From NCBI GenBank assembly GCA_040768845.1, contig JAXGME010000004.1, forward strand, positions 124,001 to 188,000: 64,000 nt of DNA, given 5' to 3'. The translations under genes were made by a program, and so were the position numbers. The DNA is from JAEZHK01 sp040768845. Its GTDB lineage: Bacteria > Bacillota > Clostridia > Christensenellales > Aristaeellaceae. Shown here piece by piece: positions 56,160 through 64,000 of the stretch. Each line of letters opens with the position of its first letter. Positions within the stretch are counted from its first letter, which is position 1. The notes beneath the pieces were generated by a model. The model worked only from the letters and a program-made list of their open reading frames with translations, did no database searches and had not been told where the DNA came from.

Positions 56160-57090
56160 GGTGTTCATTGACGGGCGGGAGGGCACCACGGGGCTTGAGC
56201 TGGCCGCGCGGCTCCAGGGCCGCGGCGACGTCGAGCTGATCGGGATCCCGGACCACCTGCGAAAGGACGAGGCCGAGCGGGCAAAGCGGATGAACCAGTC
56301 GGACCTGACCTTTCTCTGCCTGCCGGACGCGGCCGCGCTGGAGGCCGCAAAGCTGGTGACAAACGGGAAAACCCGCGTGATTGACGCTTCCACCGCCCAC
56401 AGGGTGGCGCCGGGCTGGGCCTACGGCTTTCTGGAGCTGTCCGAAACCCACCGCCGCGCGGTGGCGTCGGGCACCCGCATTGCAAACCCCGGCTGCTACG
56501 CCACCGGCTTTCTCGCCATCGCCTACCCGCTGACGGCCATGGGGCTGATTCCGCGCGGGACGCGGCTCACCTGCCACGCGGTCTCCGGATACAGCGGCGC
56601 GGGCAAGAAGGGCATCGCTCAGTACGAGGACCCGGCGCGGGGCGCGGCCTATGAAGCCCCCAGACTCTACGGGCTGAACCTTTCCCACAAGCATCTGCCG
56701 GAGATGCAAAAGATCGCGGGGCTTTCCCATCCGCCGCTTTTCAACCCCCAGGTGTGCGACTTTTACCAGGGCATGGCCGTCAGCGTACCGCTGTGGGCGG
56801 AGCAGCTTGAAAGGCACGTCACCCTCGCCGATCTCAAAGAGGCGCTGGCGGAGTTCTACGCTGGGGCGAAGCTCGTCGCCGTTTCGGAGGCGCCGGAGGA
56901 CGGCTTTCTGCCCGCCAACCTTCTGGCGGGCACCGACCGGCTGAACATCTACGCCTTTGGCGACGGCGACCGCTTTACGCTGGTGTCGGTGCTGGACAAC
57001 CTGGGCAAGGGTGCGTCCGGCGCGGCGGTGCAGAACATGAACATCGCGCTGGGGTTGGACGAACTGTGCGGATTACGCTTGGAGGGATGA
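56152..57090 (+). CDS. argC: N-acetyl-gamma-glutamyl-phosphate reductase (type 2)
   Basis: 312 residues; the ATG lies in the end of argH (8-base overlap). It has the short type-2 ArgC form (about 310 residues) beginning RRVFIDGREGTTGLEL; the common type 1 is about 345 residues. The active-site Cys is in ANPGCYATGF. It reduces N-acetylglutamyl phosphate to the semialdehyde with NADPH, in the cytosol. The gap to argJ is two bases. Confidence 0.95.
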   Translation: MRRVFIDGREGTTGLELAARLQGRGDVELIGIPDHLRKDEAERAKRMNQSDLTFLCLPDAAALEAAKLVTNGKTRVIDASTAHRVAPGWAYGFLELSETHRRAVASGTRIANPGCYATGFLAIAYPLTAMGLIPRGTRLTCHAVSGYSGAGKKGIAQYEDPARGAAYEAPRLYGLNLSHKHLPEMQKIAGLSHPPLFNPQVCDFYQGMAVSVPLWAEQLERHVTLADLKEALAEFYAGAKLVAVSEAPEDGFLPANLLAGTDRLNIYAFGDGDRFTLVSVLDNLGKGASGAAVQNMNIALGLDELCGLRLEG

Positions 57091-57092
57091 CG

Positions 57093-58307
57093 ATGCGGGA
57101 TGTGACGCCGGGCGTATGCGCGCCCAAGGGGTTTATCGCGGGGGGCATCCGCTGCGGCATTAAAAAGAGCAGCGCGAAGAACGACCTGGCGCTGGTCCGG
57201 TGCGAGGTGCTCTGCCAGGCGGCGGCGGTCTATACCCGCAACAAGGTCTACGGCGCGCCCATCACCGTGACGCGCAAAAACCTTCAAAACGGCATGGCCC
57301 AGGCGATCGTGTGCAACAGCGGCAACGCCAACACCTGCAACGCCGACGGCGTCATGATCGCGGAGCGCATGTGCACCCTCGCCGGCGAGGCGCTGGGCGT
57401 CGATCCGGCCGATGTGATCATCGGCTCCACCGGCGTCATCGGCCAACCGCTCCCGCTGGAACCCGTCGAGCGGGGCATCCGGGCGCTGGCGCCGAAGCTG
57501 TCAAAAGACGGCGGACACGAGGCGCAGCTGGCGATCATGACCACCGACCTTGCGCCCAAGGAAACGGCCGTCGCCTTCGAACTGGACGGCGCGACCGTCA
57601 CCATCGGCGCAATGGCCAAGGGCAGCGGCATGATCCGCCCCAACATGGCCACCATGCTCTCCTTCATCACCACCGACTGCGCCATCTCCGCCGGGATGCT
57701 GGAAAAGGCGCTGAAGCGGACCGTGGACGACACCTACAACATGGTGTCCGTGGACGGAGACACATCCACCAACGACATGGTGTCCGTCATGGCCAGCGGT
57801 CTCGCGGGCAACCCGCCCATCGAGACGGAAGGCCCGGCCTTTGAAACCTTCGCATCCGCGCTTTTGACCGTGGCCACCCGCATCGCGCGCATGATCGCCG
57901 CCGACGGCGAGGGCGCCACCAAGCTCATCGAGGTGGCGGTCACCGGCGCGCCGGGCAAGCCCGCGGCGAAGGCCGTGGCCAAGAGCGTGGCCATGTCCAG
58001 CCTGGTAAAGGCCGCGATGTTCGGCGCGGACGCCAACTGGGGCCGCATTCTGTGCGCCATCGGCTACGCGGAGGCGGATTTTGACGCATCAAAGATCGAG
58101 GTGCGGCTTTCATCGCCCGCCGGGCGCATCCGGGTATGTCTTGACGGCAGCGGCGTGCCCTTCTCCGAGGCGGAAGCCAAAAAAATCCTGCTGGAGCGCG
58201 AGATCCGGGTGGAGATCGACATGCACCAGGGCACGGCGTCCGCCACCGCCTGGGGCTGTGATCTGACCTATGATTACGTGAAGATCAACGGCGATTACAG
58301 AACCTGA
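57093..58307 (+). CDS. argJ: Bifunctional glutamate N-acetyltransferase/ornithine acetyltransferase
   Basis: 404 residues from MRDVTPGV; GGAGGG lies six bases upstream (an ATG two codons earlier abuts it). The self-cleavage site is in RPNMATMLSF, where Thr187 becomes the N-terminal nucleophile of the beta subunit. Earlier motifs VYTRNKVYGAP, NSGNANTCN and GSTGVIGQPLP are typical. It moves the acetyl group from N-acetylornithine to glutamate. The presence of argJ and absence of argA/argE nearby point to the acetyl-recycling arginine route. Confidence 0.96.
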   Translation: MRDVTPGVCAPKGFIAGGIRCGIKKSSAKNDLALVRCEVLCQAAAVYTRNKVYGAPITVTRKNLQNGMAQAIVCNSGNANTCNADGVMIAERMCTLAGEALGVDPADVIIGSTGVIGQPLPLEPVERGIRALAPKLSKDGGHEAQLAIMTTDLAPKETAVAFELDGATVTIGAMAKGSGMIRPNMATMLSFITTDCAISAGMLEKALKRTVDDTYNMVSVDGDTSTNDMVSVMASGLAGNPPIETEGPAFETFASALLTVATRIARMIAADGEGATKLIEVAVTGAPGKPAAKAVAKSVAMSSLVKAAMFGADANWGRILCAIGYAEADFDASKIEVRLSSPAGRIRVCLDGSGVPFSEAEAKKILLEREIRVEIDMHQGTASATAWGCDLTYDYVKINGDYRT

Positions 58308-58321
58308 GGAGGGCTTTTCCA

Positions 58322-59185
58322 ATGCACACCATCGCCGAGGAACTGCGCGCGGACGTACTGACCGCGGCGCTGCCCTACATCCAGAAGTATACCGGAAAAA
58401 TCGTCGTGGTCAAGTACGGCGGCAACGCCATGGTCAATCCGCGGCTCAAGCAGGCGGTCATGACCGACATTGTGCTCCTGGCCCAGGTGGGCGTCAAGGT
58501 GGTGCTGGTTCACGGCGGCGGGCCGGAGATCAGCCAGATGCTTTCGCGCCTCGGCATTCCCTCGAAATTTGTGGACGGCCTGCGCTGCACCGACGAGGAG
58601 AGCATTGAAGTGGTGCAGATGGTGCTGGCGGGCAAGACCAACAAGGACCTCGTGAGCCTCATCGGCGTCTGCGGCGGCAGGGCCATCGGCCTTTGCGGCA
58701 TCGACGGGCGCATGATCCGGGCGGAGAAGATCCGGGGCAGGGCCGAATTGGGCTACGTGGGCGAGATCACGAAGATTGACGCCGCGCCGATCCTCAACGC
58801 CCTCAGCGACGGCTACATTCCGGTGATCGCCACCGTGGGCGTGGACGAGGGCGGCATGACCTACAACATCAACGCGGACACCGCCGCCGCCGAGATTGCC
58901 TCCGCGCTGAAGGCGGAAAACATGATCGCGCTGACCGACATCCGCGGCCTGATGCACGACGTGAACGACGAAAACTCGCTGATTCCGGTGGTCAAAATTG
59001 ACGAGGTGGAGGCGCTGATCGCCGGCGGCAAGGTGTCCGGCGGCATGATCCCCAAGGTCCGCTCCTGCGAAAAGGCGGTGCGCGACGGCGTCAAGAAGGC
59101 CTTCATGATCGACGGCCGGATTCCCCATTCGATCCTCATCGAGATGTTCTCCGACGAGGGCATCGGCACGATGTTTGTAAAGTGA
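58322..59185 (+). CDS. argB: Acetylglutamate kinase
   Basis: 287 residues. The amino-acid kinase fold shows VVKYGGNAM, VLVHGGGPEI, GRAELGYVGEI, NINADTAAAEIA and KVSGGMIPKV. The N-terminal extension (ADVLTAALPYIQKY) is typical of the arginine-inhibited hexameric form, so feedback inhibition by arginine is likely. It phosphorylates N-acetylglutamate. GAGGAGGG precedes the ATG. Confidence 0.96.
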   Translation: MHTIAEELRADVLTAALPYIQKYTGKIVVVKYGGNAMVNPRLKQAVMTDIVLLAQVGVKVVLVHGGGPEISQMLSRLGIPSKFVDGLRCTDEESIEVVQMVLAGKTNKDLVSLIGVCGGRAIGLCGIDGRMIRAEKIRGRAELGYVGEITKIDAAPILNALSDGYIPVIATVGVDEGGMTYNINADTAAAEIASALKAENMIALTDIRGLMHDVNDENSLIPVVKIDEVEALIAGGKVSGGMIPKVRSCEKAVRDGVKKAFMIDGRIPHSILIEMFSDEGIGTMFVK

Positions 59186-59194
59186 GGTGTGTCC

Positions 59195-60379
59195 ATGAGC
59201 TTTGAGGAAATCCGCGGGAAGGACCGGGCGTACGTGGCGCCGACCTACAACCGCTACCCGGTGGCGCTTGCGCGCGGCAAAAACGCCACCTGCTGGGACG
59301 AGGCGGGCAACGAGTACATTGACTTCACCAGCGGCATCGGCGTCAACGCGCTGGGCTTTGCCGATCCCCGCTGGCTGGAGGCGGTGAAGGGCCAGCTGGA
59401 CAGGCTCCAGCACTGCTGCAACCTGTTCTACAACCGCGCCGTGGTGGACGCGGCCCAGGCGCTGTGCGAAAAATCCGGCATGAAGAAGGCGTTTTTTGCC
59501 AACAGCGGCGCGGAGGCCAACGAGTGCGCCATCAAGGCCGCCCGGAAGTACTCCTTTGACAAGTACGGTGAGGGGCGCTCTACCATTGTGACGCTCCGCA
59601 ACAGCTTCCACGGCCGCACGGTCACCACCGTGTCCGCCACCGGGCAGGACAGCTTTCACCGGTTTTTCATGCCCTTTACCCCCGGCTTTGTCTACGCGGA
59701 GCCGAACCTCGCGGATGCGCTGCCCAGGCTGGACAAGTCCGTCTGCGCGATCATGATGGAGATGGTGCAGGGGGAGGGCGGCATCGTGCCGCTGGACGGG
59801 GATTTCGTCCAGTCCGTAACCGATTACTGCCGCGAGCGGGACATTCTGGTGATTGTGGACGAGGTGCAGACCGGCATCGGCCGCACCGGCACCTTCTTCG
59901 CGCTGGAGCAGTACGGCGTCCGCGCCGACATCGTCACCTGCGCCAAGGGCCTGGGCGCTGGGCTGCCCATCGGCGCCGCGCTCTTTGGCGAAAAGACGCA
60001 GGATGTGCTGGGTTTTGGCGACCATGGCTCCACCTTCGGCGGAAACCCCGTGGCCTGCGCCGGCGCGCTGGAGGTGCTCGCCAGGCTGGACGCCGCGATG
60101 CTGGAGAGCGTCCGCGAAAAGGGCGCCTACATCACCGAGAAGCTGAAGCGCCTCCGGGGCGTCAGGTCTGTCACGGGCCTGGGGCTGATGCTGGGCGTGG
60201 AGCTCGACGGGATGACCGCCCAACAACTGGTGTCCGAAGGCATCAAAAAAGGCGTGCTGACCCTGACCGCCAAGCACAAACTGCGTCTTTTGCCGCCGCT
60301 CACCATCACCTATCCCGAAATCGACCGGGGCCTGGCCGCGCTGACCGCCGCCCTGGGCACCCTTGAAGGAGGAAACTGA
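59195..60379 (+). CDS. argD: Acetylornithine aminotransferase
   Basis: 394 residues from MSFEEIRG, with GAGGTG five bases before the ATG. It is a class-III PLP aminotransferase: ANSGAEANECAIKAAR, VDEVQTGIGRTGTFFALEQY, and the PLP lysine Lys251 in VTCAKGLGAGLPIGA. It makes N-acetylornithine from the semialdehyde using glutamate. The stop codon directly abuts the argF start. Confidence 0.95.
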   Translation: MSFEEIRGKDRAYVAPTYNRYPVALARGKNATCWDEAGNEYIDFTSGIGVNALGFADPRWLEAVKGQLDRLQHCCNLFYNRAVVDAAQALCEKSGMKKAFFANSGAEANECAIKAARKYSFDKYGEGRSTIVTLRNSFHGRTVTTVSATGQDSFHRFFMPFTPGFVYAEPNLADALPRLDKSVCAIMMEMVQGEGGIVPLDGDFVQSVTDYCRERDILVIVDEVQTGIGRTGTFFALEQYGVRADIVTCAKGLGAGLPIGAALFGEKTQDVLGFGDHGSTFGGNPVACAGALEVLARLDAAMLESVREKGAYITEKLKRLRGVRSVTGLGLMLGVELDGMTAQQLVSEGIKKGVLTLTAKHKLRLLPPLTITYPEIDRGLAALTAALGTLEGGN

Positions 60380-61285
60380 ATGAAACACCTCTTGTCGCTT
60401 CTCGATCTGACCGCCGAAGAGATCAACGGGCTTCTGGACCTGGCCGACGAGCTCAAGGCCGACCATAAGCGCGGCATCCACAAGCCGCTCCTGGCCGGAA
60501 AGACCCTGGGCATGATCTTCCAGAAGGCGTCCACCCGCACCCGCGTCTCCTTTGAGGTGGGCATGTACCAGTTGGGCGGCTACGCGCTGTTTCTGTCCAA
60601 CCGCGACCTGCAGATCGGCCGCGGCGAACCGGTGCAGGATACCGCCCGGGTGCTGTCCCGGTATCTCGACGGCATCATGATCCGCACTTTTGCCCAGAAG
60701 GAAGTGGAGGACCTGGCGAAGTACGGCTCCATCCCGGTCATCAACGGCCTGACGGACCTGTACCATCCCTGCCAGGTGCTGGCGGACCTGATGACCATCC
60801 GCGAATACTTTGGCAAGCTCAAGGGCCTCAAGATGGCCTTCATCGGCGACGGCAACAACATGGCCAACACGCTGATTGTCGGTGGGCTCAAGACGGGCAT
60901 GTCCGTGTCCGTCGCCTGCCCGAAGGACTACCACCCCGACCGGGAGGTGCTCTCCTTTGCCGAGGGATACGGCGATCGCTTCGAGATCACCGACAGCCCG
61001 GAGAAGGCCGCCGCCGGCGCCGACGTACTGGTGACCGACGTCTGGGCGTCCATGGGGCAGGAGGGGGAGAAGGAGGCGCGCGAGAAGGCCTTTGCCGGTT
61101 TCCAGATTGACGAAACCCTCATGGAGCTGGCCAACCGCGGCGCGATTGTGCTGCATTGCCTGCCCGCCCACCGGGGGGAGGAGATCACCGAGGACGTGTT
61201 CGAGACCCACGCCGGCGAAATCTTCGACGAGGCCGAAAACCGGCTCCACGCGCAGAAGGCTGTGCTGGTCAAACTTTTGAGCTGA
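60380..61285 (+). CDS. argF: Ornithine carbamoyltransferase
   Basis: 301 residues, starting at the base after the argD stop, with GGAGGAA inside argD. The carbamoyl phosphate loop STRTR is at 51-55. Further motifs are HPCQVLADL and HCLPAHRGEE (His259 to Pro262). It makes citrulline from ornithine and carbamoyl phosphate. The genes for carbamoyl phosphate supply follow directly. Confidence 0.96.
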   Translation: MKHLLSLLDLTAEEINGLLDLADELKADHKRGIHKPLLAGKTLGMIFQKASTRTRVSFEVGMYQLGGYALFLSNRDLQIGRGEPVQDTARVLSRYLDGIMIRTFAQKEVEDLAKYGSIPVINGLTDLYHPCQVLADLMTIREYFGKLKGLKMAFIGDGNNMANTLIVGGLKTGMSVSVACPKDYHPDREVLSFAEGYGDRFEITDSPEKAAAGADVLVTDVWASMGQEGEKEAREKAFAGFQIDETLMELANRGAIVLHCLPAHRGEEITEDVFETHAGEIFDEAENRLHAQKAVLVKLLS

Positions 61286-61357
61286 TCCGGCGAAGGGCGG
61301 AGGGTGCGAACCATCCGCCCTTTTCATAAAACCATTTCGGATGCAATGGGGGAAAGT

Positions 61358-62449
61358 ATGAAAAGCGATGCGGTTCTGGTCCTGGAAACCGGGCAGACGT
61401 TTCCCGCCCGGCGCTTCGGCGCGGGCGGGAATATTTCGGCGGAACTGGTGTTTACCACCGCGATGGTGGGCTACGTGGAGACGCTGACCGATCCCAGCTA
61501 CCACGGGCAGATCGTGGTGCAGACATTTCCGCTGATCGGAAACTACGGCGTCATGACGGCGGATTTTGAAAGCGAAAGCCCGCGCCTAAGCGCCTACGTC
61601 GTGCGGCAGTACTGCGATCATCCCTCCAACTTCCGCTGCGAGGAGGACCTTGACAGCTACCTGAAAAAGAGCGGGATCATCGGCCTGCATGGGCTTGATA
61701 CCCGCGCTTTGACCCGGGTTCTTCGGGAAAAGGGCGTGATGAACGCCGCCATTGTGGACGAAATGCCCGCCGATCTGCCCGGGTTTTGCAGGGCGCTGTC
61801 GGAAAAGGCGCTGTCCTCGGACGTCCATCAGGTGACCTGCAAGGCGCCCTTCACGCTGGGCGAAGGGCCGCGGCACGCGGCGCTGTGGGACTTTGGCTTC
61901 AAGCGCGGCATGGCCGAGGCGCTCGTCGCCCGCGGCTGCCGGGTGACGGTGGTGCCCGCGGGGACGACCGCCGCGGAGATCGCCGAGCTGAAGCTGGACG
62001 GCGTGCTTTTGTCCAACGGCCCCGGGGACCCGGCGGTCAACCGGTCGATCATTCGGGAGATACGGAAGCTGGCGGAAACCGGCATCCCGATCTTCGGCAT
62101 CTGCCTGGGGCATCAGCTGCTGGCGCTGGCCATGGGCGCGAGGACCGAAAAGCTGAAATACGGCCACCGCGGCGCCAACCAGCCGGCGCGCTGCGTAAAA
62201 ACCGGCAGGCTCTACATCACCAGCCAGAACCACGGCTACGCGGTGGTGGCGGACGCGCTGCCCGAGGGCGTCCGCGCCTCCTTTGAAAACGCCAACGACG
62301 GCACCAACGAGGGCCTTGAGTTTGATGCCATCAACGCCTTCTCCGTGCAGTTCCACCCGGAGGCCCGGGGCGGCCCGCTGGACACTTCCTTCCTGTTCGA
62401 CCAATTTGTTTCACGGATGGAGGGATGTGCCCATGCCGCTGGCAACTGA
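61358..62449 (+). CDS. carA: Carbamoyl phosphate synthase small subunit
   Basis: 363 residues from MKSDAVLVLE, with GGGGGAA upstream. The N-terminal domain is typical of CarA (FTTAMVGYVETLTDPSY, GLDTRALTR). The C-terminal glutaminase has nucleophile Cys249 in GICLGHQLLAL and QFHPEA. It releases ammonia from glutamine and channels it to CarB. It overlaps carB by 17 bases. Confidence 0.95.
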   Translation: MKSDAVLVLETGQTFPARRFGAGGNISAELVFTTAMVGYVETLTDPSYHGQIVVQTFPLIGNYGVMTADFESESPRLSAYVVRQYCDHPSNFRCEEDLDSYLKKSGIIGLHGLDTRALTRVLREKGVMNAAIVDEMPADLPGFCRALSEKALSSDVHQVTCKAPFTLGEGPRHAALWDFGFKRGMAEALVARGCRVTVVPAGTTAAEIAELKLDGVLLSNGPGDPAVNRSIIREIRKLAETGIPIFGICLGHQLLALAMGARTEKLKYGHRGANQPARCVKTGRLYITSQNHGYAVVADALPEGVRASFENANDGTNEGLEFDAINAFSVQFHPEARGGPLDTSFLFDQFVSRMEGCAHAAGN

Positions 62450-64000
62450 TCTGAAACGGGTGATGCTGATCGGCTCCGGCCCGATCGTGATCGGCCAGGC
62501 CGCCGAATTTGACTACGCCGGCACCCAGGCCTGCCGTGCGCTGAAGGCGTTGGGGCTTACTGTGATCCTGGTCAACCCAAACCCGGCCACCATTATGACC
62601 GACACCGCCATCGCCGACCACATCTACATCGAGCCGCTGACCCTCGAGGTCTTAAAGCGCATCATTCGCCGGGAGAAGCCGGACGGGCTTTTGTCCACCA
62701 TGGGCGGCCAGAGCGGCCTGACGCTCTCCATGCAGCTGGCGCGGGAGGGTTTTTTGGAAGCCGAGGGTGTGCGCCTTCTGGGCGCGCGGCTGGATACCAT
62801 CGATAAGGCCGAGGACAGGCTTCTTTTCAAGGAGACCATGCAGGCGATCGGCCAGCCCTCCATCGCCTCCGCCGTGGTGACGGAGGTGGAGGACGCCCTG
62901 GACTTCGCCGGAAAAATCGGCTACCCCGTCATTGTGCGGCCGGCGTTCACGCTGGGCGGTTCCGGCGGCGGCATCGCACCCGACGCCGAAGCGCTGCGCG
63001 AGACCGCGCGCAGCGGCATTGAAACCTCGCCCATCGGCCAGATCCTGGTGGAGCGGTGCGTCGCGGGCTGGAAGGAGATCGAGTTTGAAGTGGTCCGGGA
63101 CGCGGACGGCAACGCCATCGCGGTCTGCTCCATGGAGAATCTGGACCCTGTGGGCGTCCACACCGGCGATTCCATCGTCATCGCCCCGGCGGTCACCCTG
63201 GCCGACCGGGAATACCAGATGCTGCGCACGGCGGCCCTAAACATCATCCACGCGCTGAAGGTGGAGGGCGGCTGCAACGTGCAGTTTGCGCTCAACCCCG
63301 AGTCCTTCGAGTACGCGGTGATCGAGGTCAACCCCCGCGTGTCCCGGTCCTCCGCGCTGGCGTCCAAGGCCACCGGCTACCCCATCGCCAAGGTCGCGGC
63401 GCAGATCGCGGTGGGGCTCAGGCTGGGGGAGATCAAAAACGCCGTCACGGGCAAGACCAGTGCCTTTTTTGAGCCGGCCCTGGACTACGTGGTGGTCAAG
63501 TTCCCCAAGTGGCCCTTTGACAAATTTGTCTACGGTCGCCGCACGCTGGGCACGCAGATGAAGGCCACCGGCGAGGTCATGGCCATCGCCCAGTCATTCG
63601 AGGAGGCGCTGATGAAGGCCATCCGCGGCGCGGAGATCGCCATGGATACGCCCCGCAGCGCGAAATTTGCCCATCTGACCGAAGCGGAGATCCTGGCGGG
63701 CGTCGGCCAGGCCACGGACGAGCGGCTGTTCCTGTTGTATGAGGCCCTGGCCCGGGGCGTTTCCATCGAAAAGCTGCACGAGATCACGATGGTGGACGAG
63801 TGGTTTCTGGCAAAGCTGAAGCATCTTTGCGACATTGAGTCCGCCCTGGCGGAGGGACTTGACGACGAGCGGTACATGCGGGCCAAGCGCGCCGGATTTC
63901 CGGACGGCGCCATCCGCCGCATCAGCGGGCAGGAGATTCCGCATCCGGCGAAGATCGGCTACAAGATGGTGGATACATGCGCCGCCGAGTTCAAGGCCGA
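62433..64000 (+). CDS. carB: Carbamoyl phosphate synthase large subunit (3'-truncated by window)
   Basis: The ATG at 62433 starts MPLATDLKRVMLIGSGP and the frame stays open to the last base, giving 522 of about 1,070 expected codons. The first ATP-grasp half is complete: GQAAEFDYAGTQACRALK, VNPNPATIMTD, STMGGQSGLTLS, PAFTLGGSGGGI and EVNPRVSRSSALASKATGYP. The following FDKFVYGRRTLGTQMKATGE and the start of the oligomerisation region are visible. GGAGGG lies nine bases upstream, inside carA. It makes carbamoyl phosphate from bicarbonate, ammonia and two ATP for arginine and pyrimidines. Confidence 0.97.
   Translation, partial: MPLATDLKRVMLIGSGPIVIGQAAEFDYAGTQACRALKALGLTVILVNPNPATIMTDTAIADHIYIEPLTLEVLKRIIRREKPDGLLSTMGGQSGLTLSMQLAREGFLEAEGVRLLGARLDTIDKAEDRLLFKETMQAIGQPSIASAVVTEVEDALDFAGKIGYPVIVRPAFTLGGSGGGIAPDAEALRETARSGIETSPIGQILVERCVAGWKEIEFEVVRDADGNAIAVCSMENLDPVGVHTGDSIVIAPAVTLADREYQMLRTAALNIIHALKVEGGCNVQFALNPESFEYAVIEVNPRVSRSSALASKATGYPIAKVAAQIAVGLRLGEIKNAVTGKTSAFFEPALDYVVVKFPKWPFDKFVYGRRTLGTQMKATGEVMAIAQSFEEALMKAIRGAEIAMDTPRSAKFAHLTEAEILAGVGQATDERLFLLYEALARGVSIEKLHEITMVDEWFLAKLKHLCDIESALAEGLDDERYMRAKRAGFPDGAIRRISGQEIPHPAKIGYKMVDTCAAEFKA

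Overview
The window looks like a chromosomal segment of a GC-rich (roughly 65% by eye), Gram-positive-type bacterium, most likely an anaerobic member of the Clostridia. The signs are strong GGAGG ribosome binding sites, consensus vegetative promoters, lipoprotein-type binding proteins, a GH25 muramidase, a SipW-type signal peptidase, class-I c-di-GMP riboswitches and a YtfQRT/YjfF-type sugar transporter. The taxon is an inference. No tRNA, rRNA, CRISPR array, insertion sequence or prophage was seen.

Layout. 1-18657: the 3' part of one giant gene (over 6,200 codons, its start lies outside the window) for a repetitive beta-solenoid-like protein with an eight-fold superrepeat of about 230 residues. 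18658-19039: non-coding. 19040-23995: a MerR regulator facing an aldo/keto reductase across a 19-bp-spacer promoter, a zincin and sugar-isomerase-like pair on the minus strand, and a polytopic membrane protein. 24100-29589: a lipoprotein with seven peptidoglycan-binding repeats, a CorA transporter, a small membrane protein and a GH25 muramidase.

29749-38682: a sugar uptake region. A YtfQ-like lipoprotein, a LytS/YesM-type histidine kinase and an AraC-type response regulator form one sensing unit. It is followed by a complete YtfQ-YtfR-YtfT-YjfF-type ABC importer. 38784-42922: a KdpD-like kinase without its N-terminal domains, KdpE, then SecD and SecF. 43003-47178: a small secreted protein and a second ribose-type ABC importer.

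47304-53305: the most unusual locus. A consensus promoter leads into two tandem c-di-GMP-I riboswitches. Then come two TasA/camelysin-like secreted proteins, a secreted protein with a Pro/Thr repeat tail, and a SipW-type signal peptidase that lacks its C-terminal membrane helix. The last two genes encode an ABC-ATPase homologue that has lost all catalytic motifs and an ABC-2-like membrane protein fused to a SipW-like domain whose catalytic Ser is Thr. The last three genes overlap by 4 bases. I propose a c-di-GMP-controlled system for making and assembling an extracellular fibre or matrix, with an inactive ABC/peptidase complex as its new part.

53442-64000: an arginine and carbamoyl phosphate operon, argG-argH-argC-argJ-argB-argD-argF-carA-carB (carB cut by the window end). 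It has one strong promoter and an ArgR-type operator in front of argG.
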